Source of the DNA: Oscillospiraceae bacterium
GTDB lineage: Bacteria; Bacillota; Clostridia; Oscillospirales; Ruminococcaceae
DNA: 5,183 nt
Assembly: GCA_029005335.1 (NCBI GenBank)
Contig: JAQXFT010000164.1
Span: 1 to 5,183 of the forward strand
Reading direction: 5' to 3'
Shown here in pieces: positions 1 through 5,141 of this stretch. Positions within the stretch are counted from its first letter, which is position 1. Each line of letters opens with the position of its first letter. A model generated the notes under the pieces. That model worked only from the letters and a program-made list of their open reading frames with translations. It had not been told where the DNA came from and ran no database searches. Both the position numbers and the translations under genes were made by a program.

Positions 1-642
1 GTTGGCAGCGCCTGCTCTTGCTCTTCTGAGGTCGCCCTTTCTGTGAGGACCGTCGAGAATCATCTGATCGCCTGTGTAAGCATGGATTGTGCTCATGATA
101 CCGCTCTGGATGGGAGCATAGTCATTGAGAGCCTTAGCCATAGGAGCGAGGCAGTTTGTTGTGCAGGAAGCAGCGGAGATGATTGTATCATCGGGAGTAA
201 GGGTCTTCTCGTTTACGGAATAAACGATAGTCTTGAGGTCATTGCCTGCAGGAGCAGAGATAACAACCTTCTTAGCACCAGCATTGATATGAGCCATTGA
301 CTTTTCCTTTGAGCAGTAGAAACCTGTACATTCAAGAACAACGTCAACACCGATTTCGCCCCAAGGGAGTTCAGCAGCATTAGCCTTAGCATAGATTGTA
401 AGGGTCTTGCCGTCAACAGTGAGAGTACTAGCTTCATCATCAGCGGAAACGGTGTGTTTATTTTCACCGATTTTACCGCAGTAACCGCCCTGAGCGGTAT
501 CATACTTGAGGAGCTGAGCGAGCATAGAAGGCTTAGTAAGGTCGTTGATAGCGACAACCTCATAACCTTCTGCACCGAACATCTGTCTGAATGCAAGACG
601 ACCTATACGGCCGAAACCATTAATAGCAACTTTAACTGACAT
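1..642 (-). CDS. gap: Glyceraldehyde-3-phosphate dehydrogenase, N-terminal 214 residues (cut by window edge)
   Basis: This is the cytoplasmic glycolytic enzyme that oxidises and phosphorylates glyceraldehyde-3-phosphate to 1,3-bisphosphoglycerate with NAD+. The translation begins MSVKVAINGFGRIGRL, the Rossmann dinucleotide-binding motif (residues 5-16). Asp34, in AINDLT, sits where NAD-preferring enzymes carry an acidic residue. SCTTNC holds the catalytic Cys160, and STIHAYT holds His187; their 27-residue separation matches Cys149/His176 of well-studied GAPDHs. GPHRKGDLRRARAGAAN follows and the frame stays open to base 1. The family is about 335-345 residues, so roughly the last third lies outside the window. 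The start at 642 is set by AGGAGGT eight bases upstream. Lys is mostly AAG here, whereas the plus-strand genes mostly use AAA, as expected for a very highly expressed gene. It is transcribed divergently from the kinase-like gene. The family assignment is very secure; NAD rather than NADP use is inferred from Asp34. Confidence 0.98.
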   Translation of the reverse strand, partial: MSVKVAINGFGRIGRLAFRQMFGAEGYEVVAINDLTKPSMLAQLLKYDTAQGGYCGKIGENKHTVSADDEASTLTVDGKTLTIYAKANAAELPWGEIGVDVVLECTGFYCSKEKSMAHINAGAKKVVISAPAGNDLKTIVYSVNEKTLTPDDTIISAASCTTNCLAPMAKALNDYAPIQSGIMSTIHAYTGDQMILDGPHRKGDLRRARAGAAN

Positions 643-650
643 GGGATTTT

Positions 651-657
651 ACCTCCT
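651..657 (-). promoter_or_regulatory. Ribosome binding site of gap
   Basis: Read on the minus strand this is AGGAGGT, a near-perfect complement to the 16S rRNA 3' end, with eight bases before the ATG at 642. It fixes the gap start and fits high expression. Confidence 0.9.
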
Positions 658-676
658 AGAATTTTTTTACAAATAT

Positions 677-705
677 ATTATACACCGAAAAAAATAAATT
701 TTAAA
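677..705 (-). promoter_or_regulatory. Candidate sigma-A promoter of gap
   Basis: The minus strand reads TATAAT (677-682), a perfect -10 box. Seventeen bases upstream is TTTAAA (700-705), a 4 of 6 match to the -35 consensus. Transcription would begin near position 670, giving a leader of about 25-30 bases that contains the AGGAGGT site. The -10 box is convincing; the -35 box is only moderate and lies in A/T-rich DNA. The GTACATTT boxes begin right behind the -35 box, which suggests regulation. Confidence 0.6.
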
Positions 706-767
706 GTACATTTAAAAAAAATTAGTACATTTTCCTATAAAAAGTGGAAATGTACAATAAAGTGGAA
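706..767. repeat. Cluster of GTACATTT boxes and AAGTGGAA repeats in the divergent intergenic region
   Basis: GTACATTT occurs at 706-713 and 725-732, and its reverse complement AAATGTAC at 748-755. The last two form an inverted repeat, GTACATTTTCC (725-735) against GGAAATGTAC (746-755), with a 10-base spacer and one unpaired T. A direct repeat AAGTGGAA lies at 742-749 and 760-767. The cluster is immediately upstream of the gap -35 box and about 50 bases upstream of the -35 region of the divergent gene, so it could bind a transcription factor controlling either. It does not obviously match the CggR or Rex operators that I know for gap regulation. The repeats are seen directly; operator function is inference. 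Confidence 0.45.
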
Positions 768-815
768 TTTTGTTTGTATAATTTACACAAAAAATATCAG
801 TGTGGAAAAAAGCTG

Positions 816-844
816 TTTCTTTTCTGAAAAAAATGGTGTATAAT
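816..844 (+). promoter_or_regulatory. Candidate promoter of the kinase-like gene
   Basis: TATAAT at 839-844 is a perfect -10 box, preceded by TGGTG. The hexamer 17 bases upstream, TTTCTT (816-821), is a poor -35, so the promoter may be weak or activator-dependent. A start of transcription near 851 would leave a leader of about 50 bases. A second TATAAT at 777-782 has no recognisable -35 and is less likely. Confidence 0.5.
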
Positions 845-850
845 GAGGAT

Positions 851-874
851 AAAAGGTGATTTTCTTTACCTTTT
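851..874 (+). other. Weak leader hairpin followed by a T tract
   Basis: AAAAGGTGA (851-859) can pair with TTACCTTTT (866-874) across a six-base loop, including one G-T pair, and a further TTT follows at 875-877. It would lie at the very 5' end of the kinase-like transcript. It has the outline of an intrinsic terminator or attenuator, but only two G-C pairs, so its stability is doubtful. A 5' stabilising stem is another possibility. Confidence 0.3.
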
Positions 875-883
875 TTTATAAAG

Positions 884-890
884 AAAGGAG
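884..890 (+). promoter_or_regulatory. Ribosome binding site deciding a TTG start
   Basis: AAAGGAG is a good Shine-Dalgarno match, 12 bases before the TTG at 903. The spacing is longer than usual. The upstream in-frame stop (TAA, 879-881) leaves only TTG 903 or a rare ATT at 891, which would be too close to the site, as credible starts. Confidence 0.65.
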
Positions 891-902
891 ATTCTTCAAA
901 AA

Positions 903-1922
903 TTGAAAGACTATATCAATAATATAAAACAGATATTTTCATGCTCAGACAGGATTGCAATGATTTTCAAAGGTGAAGAAAATATATGGTGCAACCGTAG
1001 TGCAGAATTTTTCGGCGGACAGCTTCCGCTCTGCCACGAGCTTGAAACTGTAAAAATAAAAAAGAAAGAAAACAATATACTTTCCGAGGTGATTCTCAAT
1101 ACAGGCAGCATGACACTGAAAGGAGAACTCCACGAAAACAAGGATTATTCCTTTGCACTTCTTGATAAAATCGATATAATTTCAGATGCCTTTAAAGACA
1201 GCAGCTTTCAGAAATATATTGAATCCAACAATCTCTATATAAAAGCTGCAATAAATGAAATCGGAGCTTATATAACACTCATGAGAAACAACGGATTCAG
1301 AAATGACAAGGAGCTTCAGGAATACTATAACGGAATTGAAACAAGCTGTATGGGGATTATGAAGACAGTACAGAATAACGACATAATGAGGGATACCTCC
1401 GGAAGTGCCGGCAATATGAATGTATATCTCAATCTCAGGGAAATTTTTGATGAAATTGTATCATCAGTCATGGCGTCATGCAGTAAGAAAATAAAAATAA
1501 GATACAACGTCAAAGACCAGAAAATGTATGTCCGATGTGATGAAACTCTCCTGAAGCTTCTTTTCCTTCATGTATTCAGATATATGATATTCTCATCTTA
1601 TTCAATGGAAATGTGCGTCAACGAATCAATAACCGGAACAGATACCGCTGAAATTATATTTACAGCTCCCAAAAAAGAAAAAAATATAAATCTTACAATG
1701 GATTTTTATGACAAGATGATTAATTTCAACATGGACGGACTTCTCGTTCAGAGGCTTTCGGACTCCGTCGGAGCTGTTTTTGAGAAAAAGGAATTTGATA
1801 AAAAGATTTCCATGGTGCTTAAATTCAGCCTCTGCTCCCCTGAAAACCTTAATTCCGGACGCAGACAGGAAAAGCATACAAAATATTCACCCACAAATAT
1901 AACGTTTTTCGACTTTCTCTGA
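903..1922 (+). CDS. Orphan degenerate histidine-kinase-like protein (probable pseudokinase)
   Basis: This 339-residue protein has no signal peptide or membrane segment, so it is probably cytosolic. Residues about 10-90 look PAS-like, with alternating strands and an NIWCNRSAEFFG segment. Residues about 100-165 are helical and sit where a kinase dimerisation helix pair would be, but SNNLYIKAAINEIGAY has no His where kinases carry SHELRTP. Residues about 178-310 follow the pattern of a HATPase_c domain: LREIFDEIVSSVMASC, then YVRCDETLLKLLFLHVF, where an N-box would have an Asn-rich NLLxNA, then GLLVQRLSDSVGAVFE, resembling the segment after the G1 box, and a final strand MVLKFSL. No DxGxG motif is present. 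Basic and aromatic residues make up the C-terminal tail. No response regulator is adjacent. I infer a signalling or scaffold role without catalysis; the fold assignment is moderate and could be wrong. The start is TTG, and the gene has its own promoter region and is separated from the operon downstream. Confidence 0.8.
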   Translation: MKDYINNIKQIFSCSDRIAMIFKGEENIWCNRSAEFFGGQLPLCHELETVKIKKKENNILSEVILNTGSMTLKGELHENKDYSFALLDKIDIISDAFKDSSFQKYIESNNLYIKAAINEIGAYITLMRNNGFRNDKELQEYYNGIETSCMGIMKTVQNNDIMRDTSGSAGNMNVYLNLREIFDEIVSSVMASCSKKIKIRYNVKDQKMYVRCDETLLKLLFLHVFRYMIFSSYSMEMCVNESITGTDTAEIIFTAPKKEKNINLTMDFYDKMINFNMDGLLVQRLSDSVGAVFEKKEFDKKISMVLKFSLCSPENLNSGRRQEKHTKYSPTNITFFDFL

Positions 1923-1976
1923 TATGGAATATAATTTTCCGGTATATGTTAAAATAAAAAATAAGCAGTTTTACTA

Positions 1977-2014
1977 AAAATTCTTCAGAATTTTGTTGAC
2001 AATATTCAAAATTC
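1977..2014. repeat. Nested inverted repeats overlapping the operon promoter
   Basis: AAAATTC (1977-1983) and GAATTTT (1988-1994) form a perfect seven-base stem with a TTCA loop. The same right arm, read as GAATTTTG (1988-1995), is also a perfect inverted repeat of CAAAATTC (2007-2014), and the 11 bases between them contain the TTGACA -35 box. A further CAAAATTC lies at 2086-2093, just before the ribosome binding site. The symmetry around the -35 box suits a dimeric repressor. The hairpin alone is too A/T-rich, and too poorly followed by T residues, to be a convincing terminator for the preceding gene. The geometry is seen directly; operator function is inference. Confidence 0.45.
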
Positions 2015-2024
2015 GTTATATAAT
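1996..2024 (+). promoter_or_regulatory. Consensus sigma-A promoter of the CYTH-phoH-ybeY-era operon
   Basis: TTGACA (1996-2001) and TATAAT (2019-2024) are both perfect consensus hexamers, separated by the optimal 17 bases. Transcription would start near 2031, leaving a leader of about 70 bases to the ATG at 2104. It is the strongest promoter in the window by sequence and is bracketed by an inverted repeat, so a strong promoter held by a repressor is plausible. Confidence 0.88.
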
Positions 2025-2093
2025 AATAATTGTGGATTTAAAACATATCCTTTAAGCAATTTTTATGATTTTCATGATATTATTACAAAATTC

Positions 2094-2099
2094 GGAGGA
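2094..2099 (+). promoter_or_regulatory. Ribosome binding site of the CYTH gene, deciding its start
   Basis: GGAGGA lies four bases before ATG 2104, inside CGGAGGAACTT, and rules in favour of that start over the in-frame ATG at 2065. Confidence 0.85.
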
Positions 2100-2103
2100 A
2101 CTT

Positions 2104-2601
2104 ATGAAAAAAGGTCTTGAAATCGAAAGAAAATTCCTTGTTGAAATGCCCGACCTGAAAAAGCTTAACGTATTGAAAATAACCGATATCAAACAGACTT
2201 ACCTTTCCGACGGTAAAAACGGCTCTCAGAGACGTGTCAGAAAAATTACCTGTGGCAACAATGTATCTATGACATATACCGAAAAAAATTTCATATCCCC
2301 GATGGTGCGTGAGGAGGCAGAAAAGCTCATAAGCTGTGCCGAATATAACTCGCTTCTTGAGGAGGCAAAGGATACCGCTCCGGTAGAAAAAAAACGTGCA
2401 GTGTTTCTTTACGAAAATCAGAGGTTTGAACTTGATATATACCCATTTTCAGAAAAATATGCCATTCTGGAACTTGAACTTCAGAACCCCGCTCAGGAAA
2501 TATATTTTCCGGAGAATATAAACGTTCTCAGGGAAGTCACCGGAAACAAGCTCTATTCAAATATCACACTTGCAAACGCAAAGACATTCCCCGAAAAATA
2601 A
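2104..2601 (+). CDS. CYTH domain (triphosphate tunnel metalloenzyme) protein
   Basis: This 165-residue protein is a single CYTH domain. The signature ExExK appears as E6-I-E8-R-K10 in GLEIERKFLVE. It is followed by QTYLS (31-35), basic RRVRK (43-47), TEK (K61), VREEAEKLIS (68-77), EKKR (95-98), FELDIYP (108-114), ILELELQ (E123, E125) and the C-terminal EVTGNKLYSNITLA. These acidic and basic residues line the eight-strand tunnel that binds metal and triphosphate. Bacterial single-domain members such as those from Nitrosomonas europaea and Clostridium thermocellum hydrolyse tripolyphosphate or nucleoside triphosphates, so a phosphohydrolase is likelier here than an adenylate cyclase or thiamine triphosphatase, but the substrate cannot be read from sequence. 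The start at ATG 2104 follows GGAGGA (2094-2099). An in-frame ATG at 2065 would add 13 residues upstream of ExExK and has no good binding site. It is the first gene of the operon and ends 26 bases before phoH. Confidence 0.92.
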   Translation: MKKGLEIERKFLVEMPDLKKLNVLKITDIKQTYLSDGKNGSQRRVRKITCGNNVSMTYTEKNFISPMVREEAEKLISCAEYNSLLEEAKDTAPVEKKRAVFLYENQRFELDIYPFSEKYAILELELQNPAQEIYFPENINVLREVTGNKLYSNITLANAKTFPEK

Positions 2602-2627
2602 AACTTTAAAGAAAGAGAATTTTGCTT

Positions 2628-3593
2628 ATGTCAGAAAGAAAGATACCGGTTTTAAATCAGTCAGGACTTTCCGGAGTATTCGGAAGCTTTGACTCAAATC
2701 TGAACAAAATCGAAAAGGAATACAATGTAACAGTTGTCTACAGAGACGGAAATATCAGAATTACAGGAGATAATCCTGAAAATACTGAATCCGCTGAAAA
2801 AGCTATAAATGCCCTTATAAATCTTGACAGCTCCGGTCAGCCCCTTACTGAACAGACTGTCAGATATGTTACATCAATGATATCCGACGGTAAAGAATCA
2901 GAGCTTGAAAAGCTGAGTGCGGACGGAATATGCTTTACGGCAAGCGGTAAAATAATACGTGCAAGAACAGTCGGACAGAAAAAATATGCTGAGGCTATAA
3001 AAAACAATACAATAGTACTCGGAATAGGTCCTGCCGGTACGGGAAAAACTTATCTCGCTGTCGCTATGGCGGTAAAAGCCTTCCGGAATCACGAGGTGAA
3101 AAAAATTATACTCACCCGCCCTGCTGTCGAAGCCGGAGAAAAGCTCGGATTTCTCCCCGGAGACCTTCAGGACAAGGTTGACCCCTATCTCCGTCCCCTT
3201 TATGACGCTCTTTTTGATATGTTCGGTGCGGAAAATTTCCAGAAATACATGGAAAGAGGTATTATAGAAGTCGCACCGCTTGCATATATGAGAGGAAGAA
3301 CGCTCGATGAAGCATTTATCATTCTGGACGAAGCACAGAATACAACATCAGAGCAGATAAAAATGTTCCTTACCCGTCTGGGAGAAAGCAGTAAAATGGT
3401 AATTACCGGCGACATAACTCAGATTGACCTTCCGGATTCAAAAAAATCAGGGCTTATCGAGGCTATGAAAGTCCTTAAAGGAATAGAGGATATAAGTATC
3501 CACCGCTTCAGCGATAAAGATGTCGTAAGGCACAAGCTGGTTCAGGATATTATCAGGGCATATGAAAAATACAATAACGAAGGGGGAAAATAA
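2628..3593 (+). CDS. phoH: PhoH-family ATPase (YbeZ/PhoL-like)
   Basis: This 321-residue cytosolic P-loop ATPase is related to the helicase-like PhoH/YbeZ proteins that partner YbeY in RNA metabolism and ribosome maturation. The N-terminal ~75 residues (DSNLNKIEKEYNVTVVYRDGNIRITG in outline, about 22-47) resemble the KH-like RNA-binding module of the family. The ATPase core carries Walker A GPAGTGKT (134-141), ILTRPAVEAGEKLGFLPG (161-178), the region PYLRPLYDAL (186-195), Walker B IILDEAQN (231-238) and the sensor segment TGDITQIDLP (260-269). Its length is normal for the family. ATG 2628 is preferred over the in-frame TTG at 2622, because AAAGAG (2612-2617) lies at a normal distance from the ATG but only four bases from the TTG; that ribosome site is weak. 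The stop is two bases before the ybeY start. Family membership is secure; the precise ATP-driven activity is not settled for these proteins. Confidence 0.96.
   Translation: MSERKIPVLNQSGLSGVFGSFDSNLNKIEKEYNVTVVYRDGNIRITGDNPENTESAEKAINALINLDSSGQPLTEQTVRYVTSMISDGKESELEKLSADGICFTASGKIIRARTVGQKKYAEAIKNNTIVLGIGPAGTGKTYLAVAMAVKAFRNHEVKKIILTRPAVEAGEKLGFLPGDLQDKVDPYLRPLYDALFDMFGAENFQKYMERGIIEVAPLAYMRGRTLDEAFIILDEAQNTTSEQIKMFLTRLGESSKMVITGDITQIDLPDSKKSGLIEAMKVLKGIEDISIHRFSDKDVVRHKLVQDIIRAYEKYNNEGGK
3581..3586 (+). promoter_or_regulatory. Ribosome binding site of ybeY inside the end of phoH
   Basis: AGGGGG lies within the last codons of phoH, nine bases before the ATG at 3596. It supports coupled translation of the two genes, which are only two bases apart. 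Confidence 0.7.
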
Positions 3594-3595
3594 CA

Positions 3596-4105
3596 ATGCC
3601 CAAATTAAAAGTATATGTAAAAAACAATCAGAACGAAATCAAAGTACCCGTAGGCATAAGAATGCTTATAAGAAGATGCTGTCAGGCTGTTCTGACTACA
3701 GAAGGCTTCAGGGACAATGCGGAAGTAAGCGTATCATTCGTCAGCAACAGCGAAATAAAGCTTCTTAACAGGAATTACCGCAACAAGGACAACGTTACAG
3801 ATGTACTGTCATTTCCGCTTATGGAAGGAGACGATGTTGAAAGGAATCCCGAAACAGGATATATTCTTCTCGGCGATATCGTAATATCACTCGAAACGGC
3901 AGTAAAGCAGGCTTCAAATTACGGTCACTCTCTGGAACGTGAAATAGGCTTTCTTACAGTACATTCAATGCTTCACCTTCTGGGATATGACCACGAATCT
4001 TCACCGCTGGACGAACGTATTATGCGTGAAAAGGAAGAATCCGTACTCGAAAAGCTCGGAATCTCAAGAGATGCAACCTTTATTACAGGAGAATCAAATA
4101 AATGA
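3596..4105 (+). CDS. ybeY: YbeY endoribonuclease / 16S rRNA 3'-end maturation factor
   Basis: This 169-residue metal-dependent RNase is required in many bacteria for 16S rRNA 3'-end processing and 70S ribosome quality control. The hallmark HxxxHxxxxxH zinc site is H123, H127 and H133, in VHSMLHLLGYDH. NRNYRNKDNVTDVLSFP (58-74) carries the conserved Arg62 of the family's YR-K/N-VLSFP segment. LLGDIVIS (91-98) completes the core fold. Its length is usual for Firmicutes members. It starts two bases after phoH ends and overlaps era by four bases (ATGA, 4102-4105), so it is translated with both. In E. coli YbeY physically associates with the PhoH homologue YbeZ and with Era, which fits this gene order. 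No key residue is missing. Confidence 0.97.
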   Translation: MPKLKVYVKNNQNEIKVPVGIRMLIRRCCQAVLTTEGFRDNAEVSVSFVSNSEIKLLNRNYRNKDNVTDVLSFPLMEGDDVERNPETGYILLGDIVISLETAVKQASNYGHSLEREIGFLTVHSMLHLLGYDHESSPLDERIMREKEESVLEKLGISRDATFITGESNK

Positions 4106-4998
4106 CAAAAACTGCATTTGTTACAATTGCCGGAAGAACCAATGCCGGAAAATCTTCACTTCTCAACAGCATAATAGGCGAAAAAATAGCTTCTGTAAGC
4201 GACAAGCCCCAGACTACCAGAACCCGTATCACGGGAATTAAAACAATCGGCGAAACTCAGCTTGTATTTTTTGATACCCCCGGACTGCATAAACCTAAAA
4301 ACAAGCTCAGCGAGCATATGCTCAATACCGTAAAAGAATCCGTATGCGGTATAGATGCAGTTGTATTCGTCATGGACTGCACAAAAAAAATCAACTCTCA
4401 GGAAACTGAATTTCTGAAATCCTTCAGTGAATCCGGTATGCCTGTAATACTGGTGCTTAACAAAATAGACCTGCTTGACGATAAATCAAAGCTTGCTCCG
4501 ATAATTGCGGAGCTTACATCAGAAATAAAATTTCATGCCGTAATTCCGGTAAGCGTAACCGAAAACAACGGCATTGATATAGTTGAAAGCGAAATCATGA
4601 AGCTTGCTTCTGAGTCTCCGCACCACTTTCCGGACGACAAGTTCACCGACCAGCCCGAAAAGGTTCTTGCAAGTGAAATGATTCGTGAAAAGCTTCTTAT
4701 ACTTCTTAAAGATGAAGTTCCCCACGGAATCGCCGTAGGCATTGAAACCATGGAGGAACGTCAGGACAAGGATATTCTTGATATATCCGCCGTTATATAC
4801 TGCGAAAGAAATTCCCATAAGGGAATAATAATAGGAAAAGGTGGCTCAATGCTTAAAAAAGCCTCATCTATGGCAAGAGCTGAGCTTGAAGACTTCTTCC
4901 AGATACACGTAAATCTTCAGTGCTGGGTAAAAGTCAAAGAGGACTGGCGTAATAAAGAAGGACTTATAAAAAATTTCGGACTTGCTGATGACAAATAA
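4102..4998 (+). CDS. era: GTPase Era
   Basis: Era is an essential 30S-assembly GTPase of 298 residues that binds the 3' end of 16S rRNA and the membrane periphery. G1 is GRTNAGKSS (11-19), G2 lies in QTTRTRITG (37-45), G3 is DTPG (58-61), G4 is NKID (120-123) and G5 is near VSVTENNG (150-157). The C-terminal KH domain holds GIIIGKGGSMLKKASSMARAE in outline (241-261), with the GKGG loop at 245-248, followed by the characteristic NLQCWVKVKEDWR segment (271-283). Length and domain order are typical. Two small departures: the usual GRPNVGKS is GRTNAGKS, and the usual SA of G5 is SV. Neither removes a nucleotide-contacting Lys or Ser. The start is fixed by the ATGA overlap with ybeY, and translation is probably coupled; AGGAG (4087-4091) is the ribosome site. 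It is the last gene of the operon in the window. Confidence 0.98.
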   Translation: MTKTAFVTIAGRTNAGKSSLLNSIIGEKIASVSDKPQTTRTRITGIKTIGETQLVFFDTPGLHKPKNKLSEHMLNTVKESVCGIDAVVFVMDCTKKINSQETEFLKSFSESGMPVILVLNKIDLLDDKSKLAPIIAELTSEIKFHAVIPVSVTENNGIDIVESEIMKLASESPHHFPDDKFTDQPEKVLASEMIREKLLILLKDEVPHGIAVGIETMEERQDKDILDISAVIYCERNSHKGIIIGKGGSMLKKASSMARAELEDFFQIHVNLQCWVKVKEDWRNKEGLIKNFGLADDK

Positions 4999-5015
4999 TT
5001 TCCACTTATAAATAA

Positions 5016-5050
5016 ATCTCCTGAGGACAATATAATATTGTAAAGGAGAT
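5016..5050 (+). other. Long two-part hairpin downstream of era
   Basis: ATCTCCT (5016-5022) pairs perfectly with AGGAGAT (5044-5050). Inside it ACAATAT (5027-5033) mirrors ATATTGT (5035-5041), which gives an inner stem of six pairs around a three-base loop. The two stems are joined by an asymmetric bulge (GAGG on one side, AA on the other). No T-run follows, so it is not a standard intrinsic terminator; a 3'-end structure protecting the operon mRNA is possible. The AAAGGAG in its right arm looks like a ribosome site, but no start codon that opens a frame of any length follows at a usable distance. Confidence 0.5.
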
Positions 5051-5091
5051 GCTGAACTGTAGGTGAAAATATAGACAAACGTATATAAATG

Positions 5092-5120
5092 TTGACAAAT
5101 ATATTCAGATAGAAAAGAAT
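5092..5120 (+). promoter_or_regulatory. Candidate promoter for a gene beyond the right edge
   Basis: TTGACA (5092-5097) is a perfect -35 box. Seventeen bases on is AAGAAT (5115-5120), a 4 of 6 match to the -10 consensus. No coding frame starts before the window ends, so the target would lie downstream with a leader longer than 60 bases. The weak -10 makes this tentative. Confidence 0.4.
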
Positions 5121-5141
5121 ATCATCATGATATGATATTTT
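5116..5141. repeat. Palindrome overlapping the candidate downstream promoter
   Basis: AATATCAT (5118-5125) is a perfect inverted repeat of ATGATATT (5132-5139) with a six-base spacer, extended by a G-T and an A-T pair to ten pairs. It covers the presumed -10 and start site of the promoter at 5092. It could be an operator or a weak bidirectional hairpin; the stem has few G-C pairs and is followed only by TTCC. Confidence 0.45.

Noticed and set aside
454..639. Plus-strand open frame opposite gap (and a second at 43-300)
   Set aside because: Both lie wholly antisense to the clearly coding GAPDH frame, have no ribosome site and no recognisable protein content.
777..782. Second TATAAT on the plus strand as a promoter
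   Set aside because: No hexamer resembling TTGACA lies 16-18 bases upstream; in DNA this A/T-rich a lone TATAAT is expected by chance.
1977..1994. Perfect AAAATTC-TTCA-GAATTTT hairpin as a rho-independent terminator of the kinase-like gene
   Set aside because: It has only two G-C pairs and is followed by GTTGACA, not a T-run. It is better explained as part of the promoter repeat structure, though a weak terminator role is not excluded.
2065..2103. Upstream in-frame ATG that would lengthen the CYTH protein by 13 residues
   Set aside because: The extra residues have no family counterpart, no good ribosome site precedes 2065, and GGAGGA sits correctly before ATG 2104.
3562..3768. Open frames overlapping ybeY and era in other frames (also 3987-4241 and minus-strand frames at 4519-4818)
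   Set aside because: They overlap strongly conserved YbeY and Era coding sequence, and their translations are low-complexity or unlike any family I recognise.
5042..5068. Possible small gene using AAAGGAG with ATG 5049, CTG 5052 or GTG 5063
   Set aside because: The ATG overlaps the ribosome site itself and every one of these frames meets a stop within a few codons.
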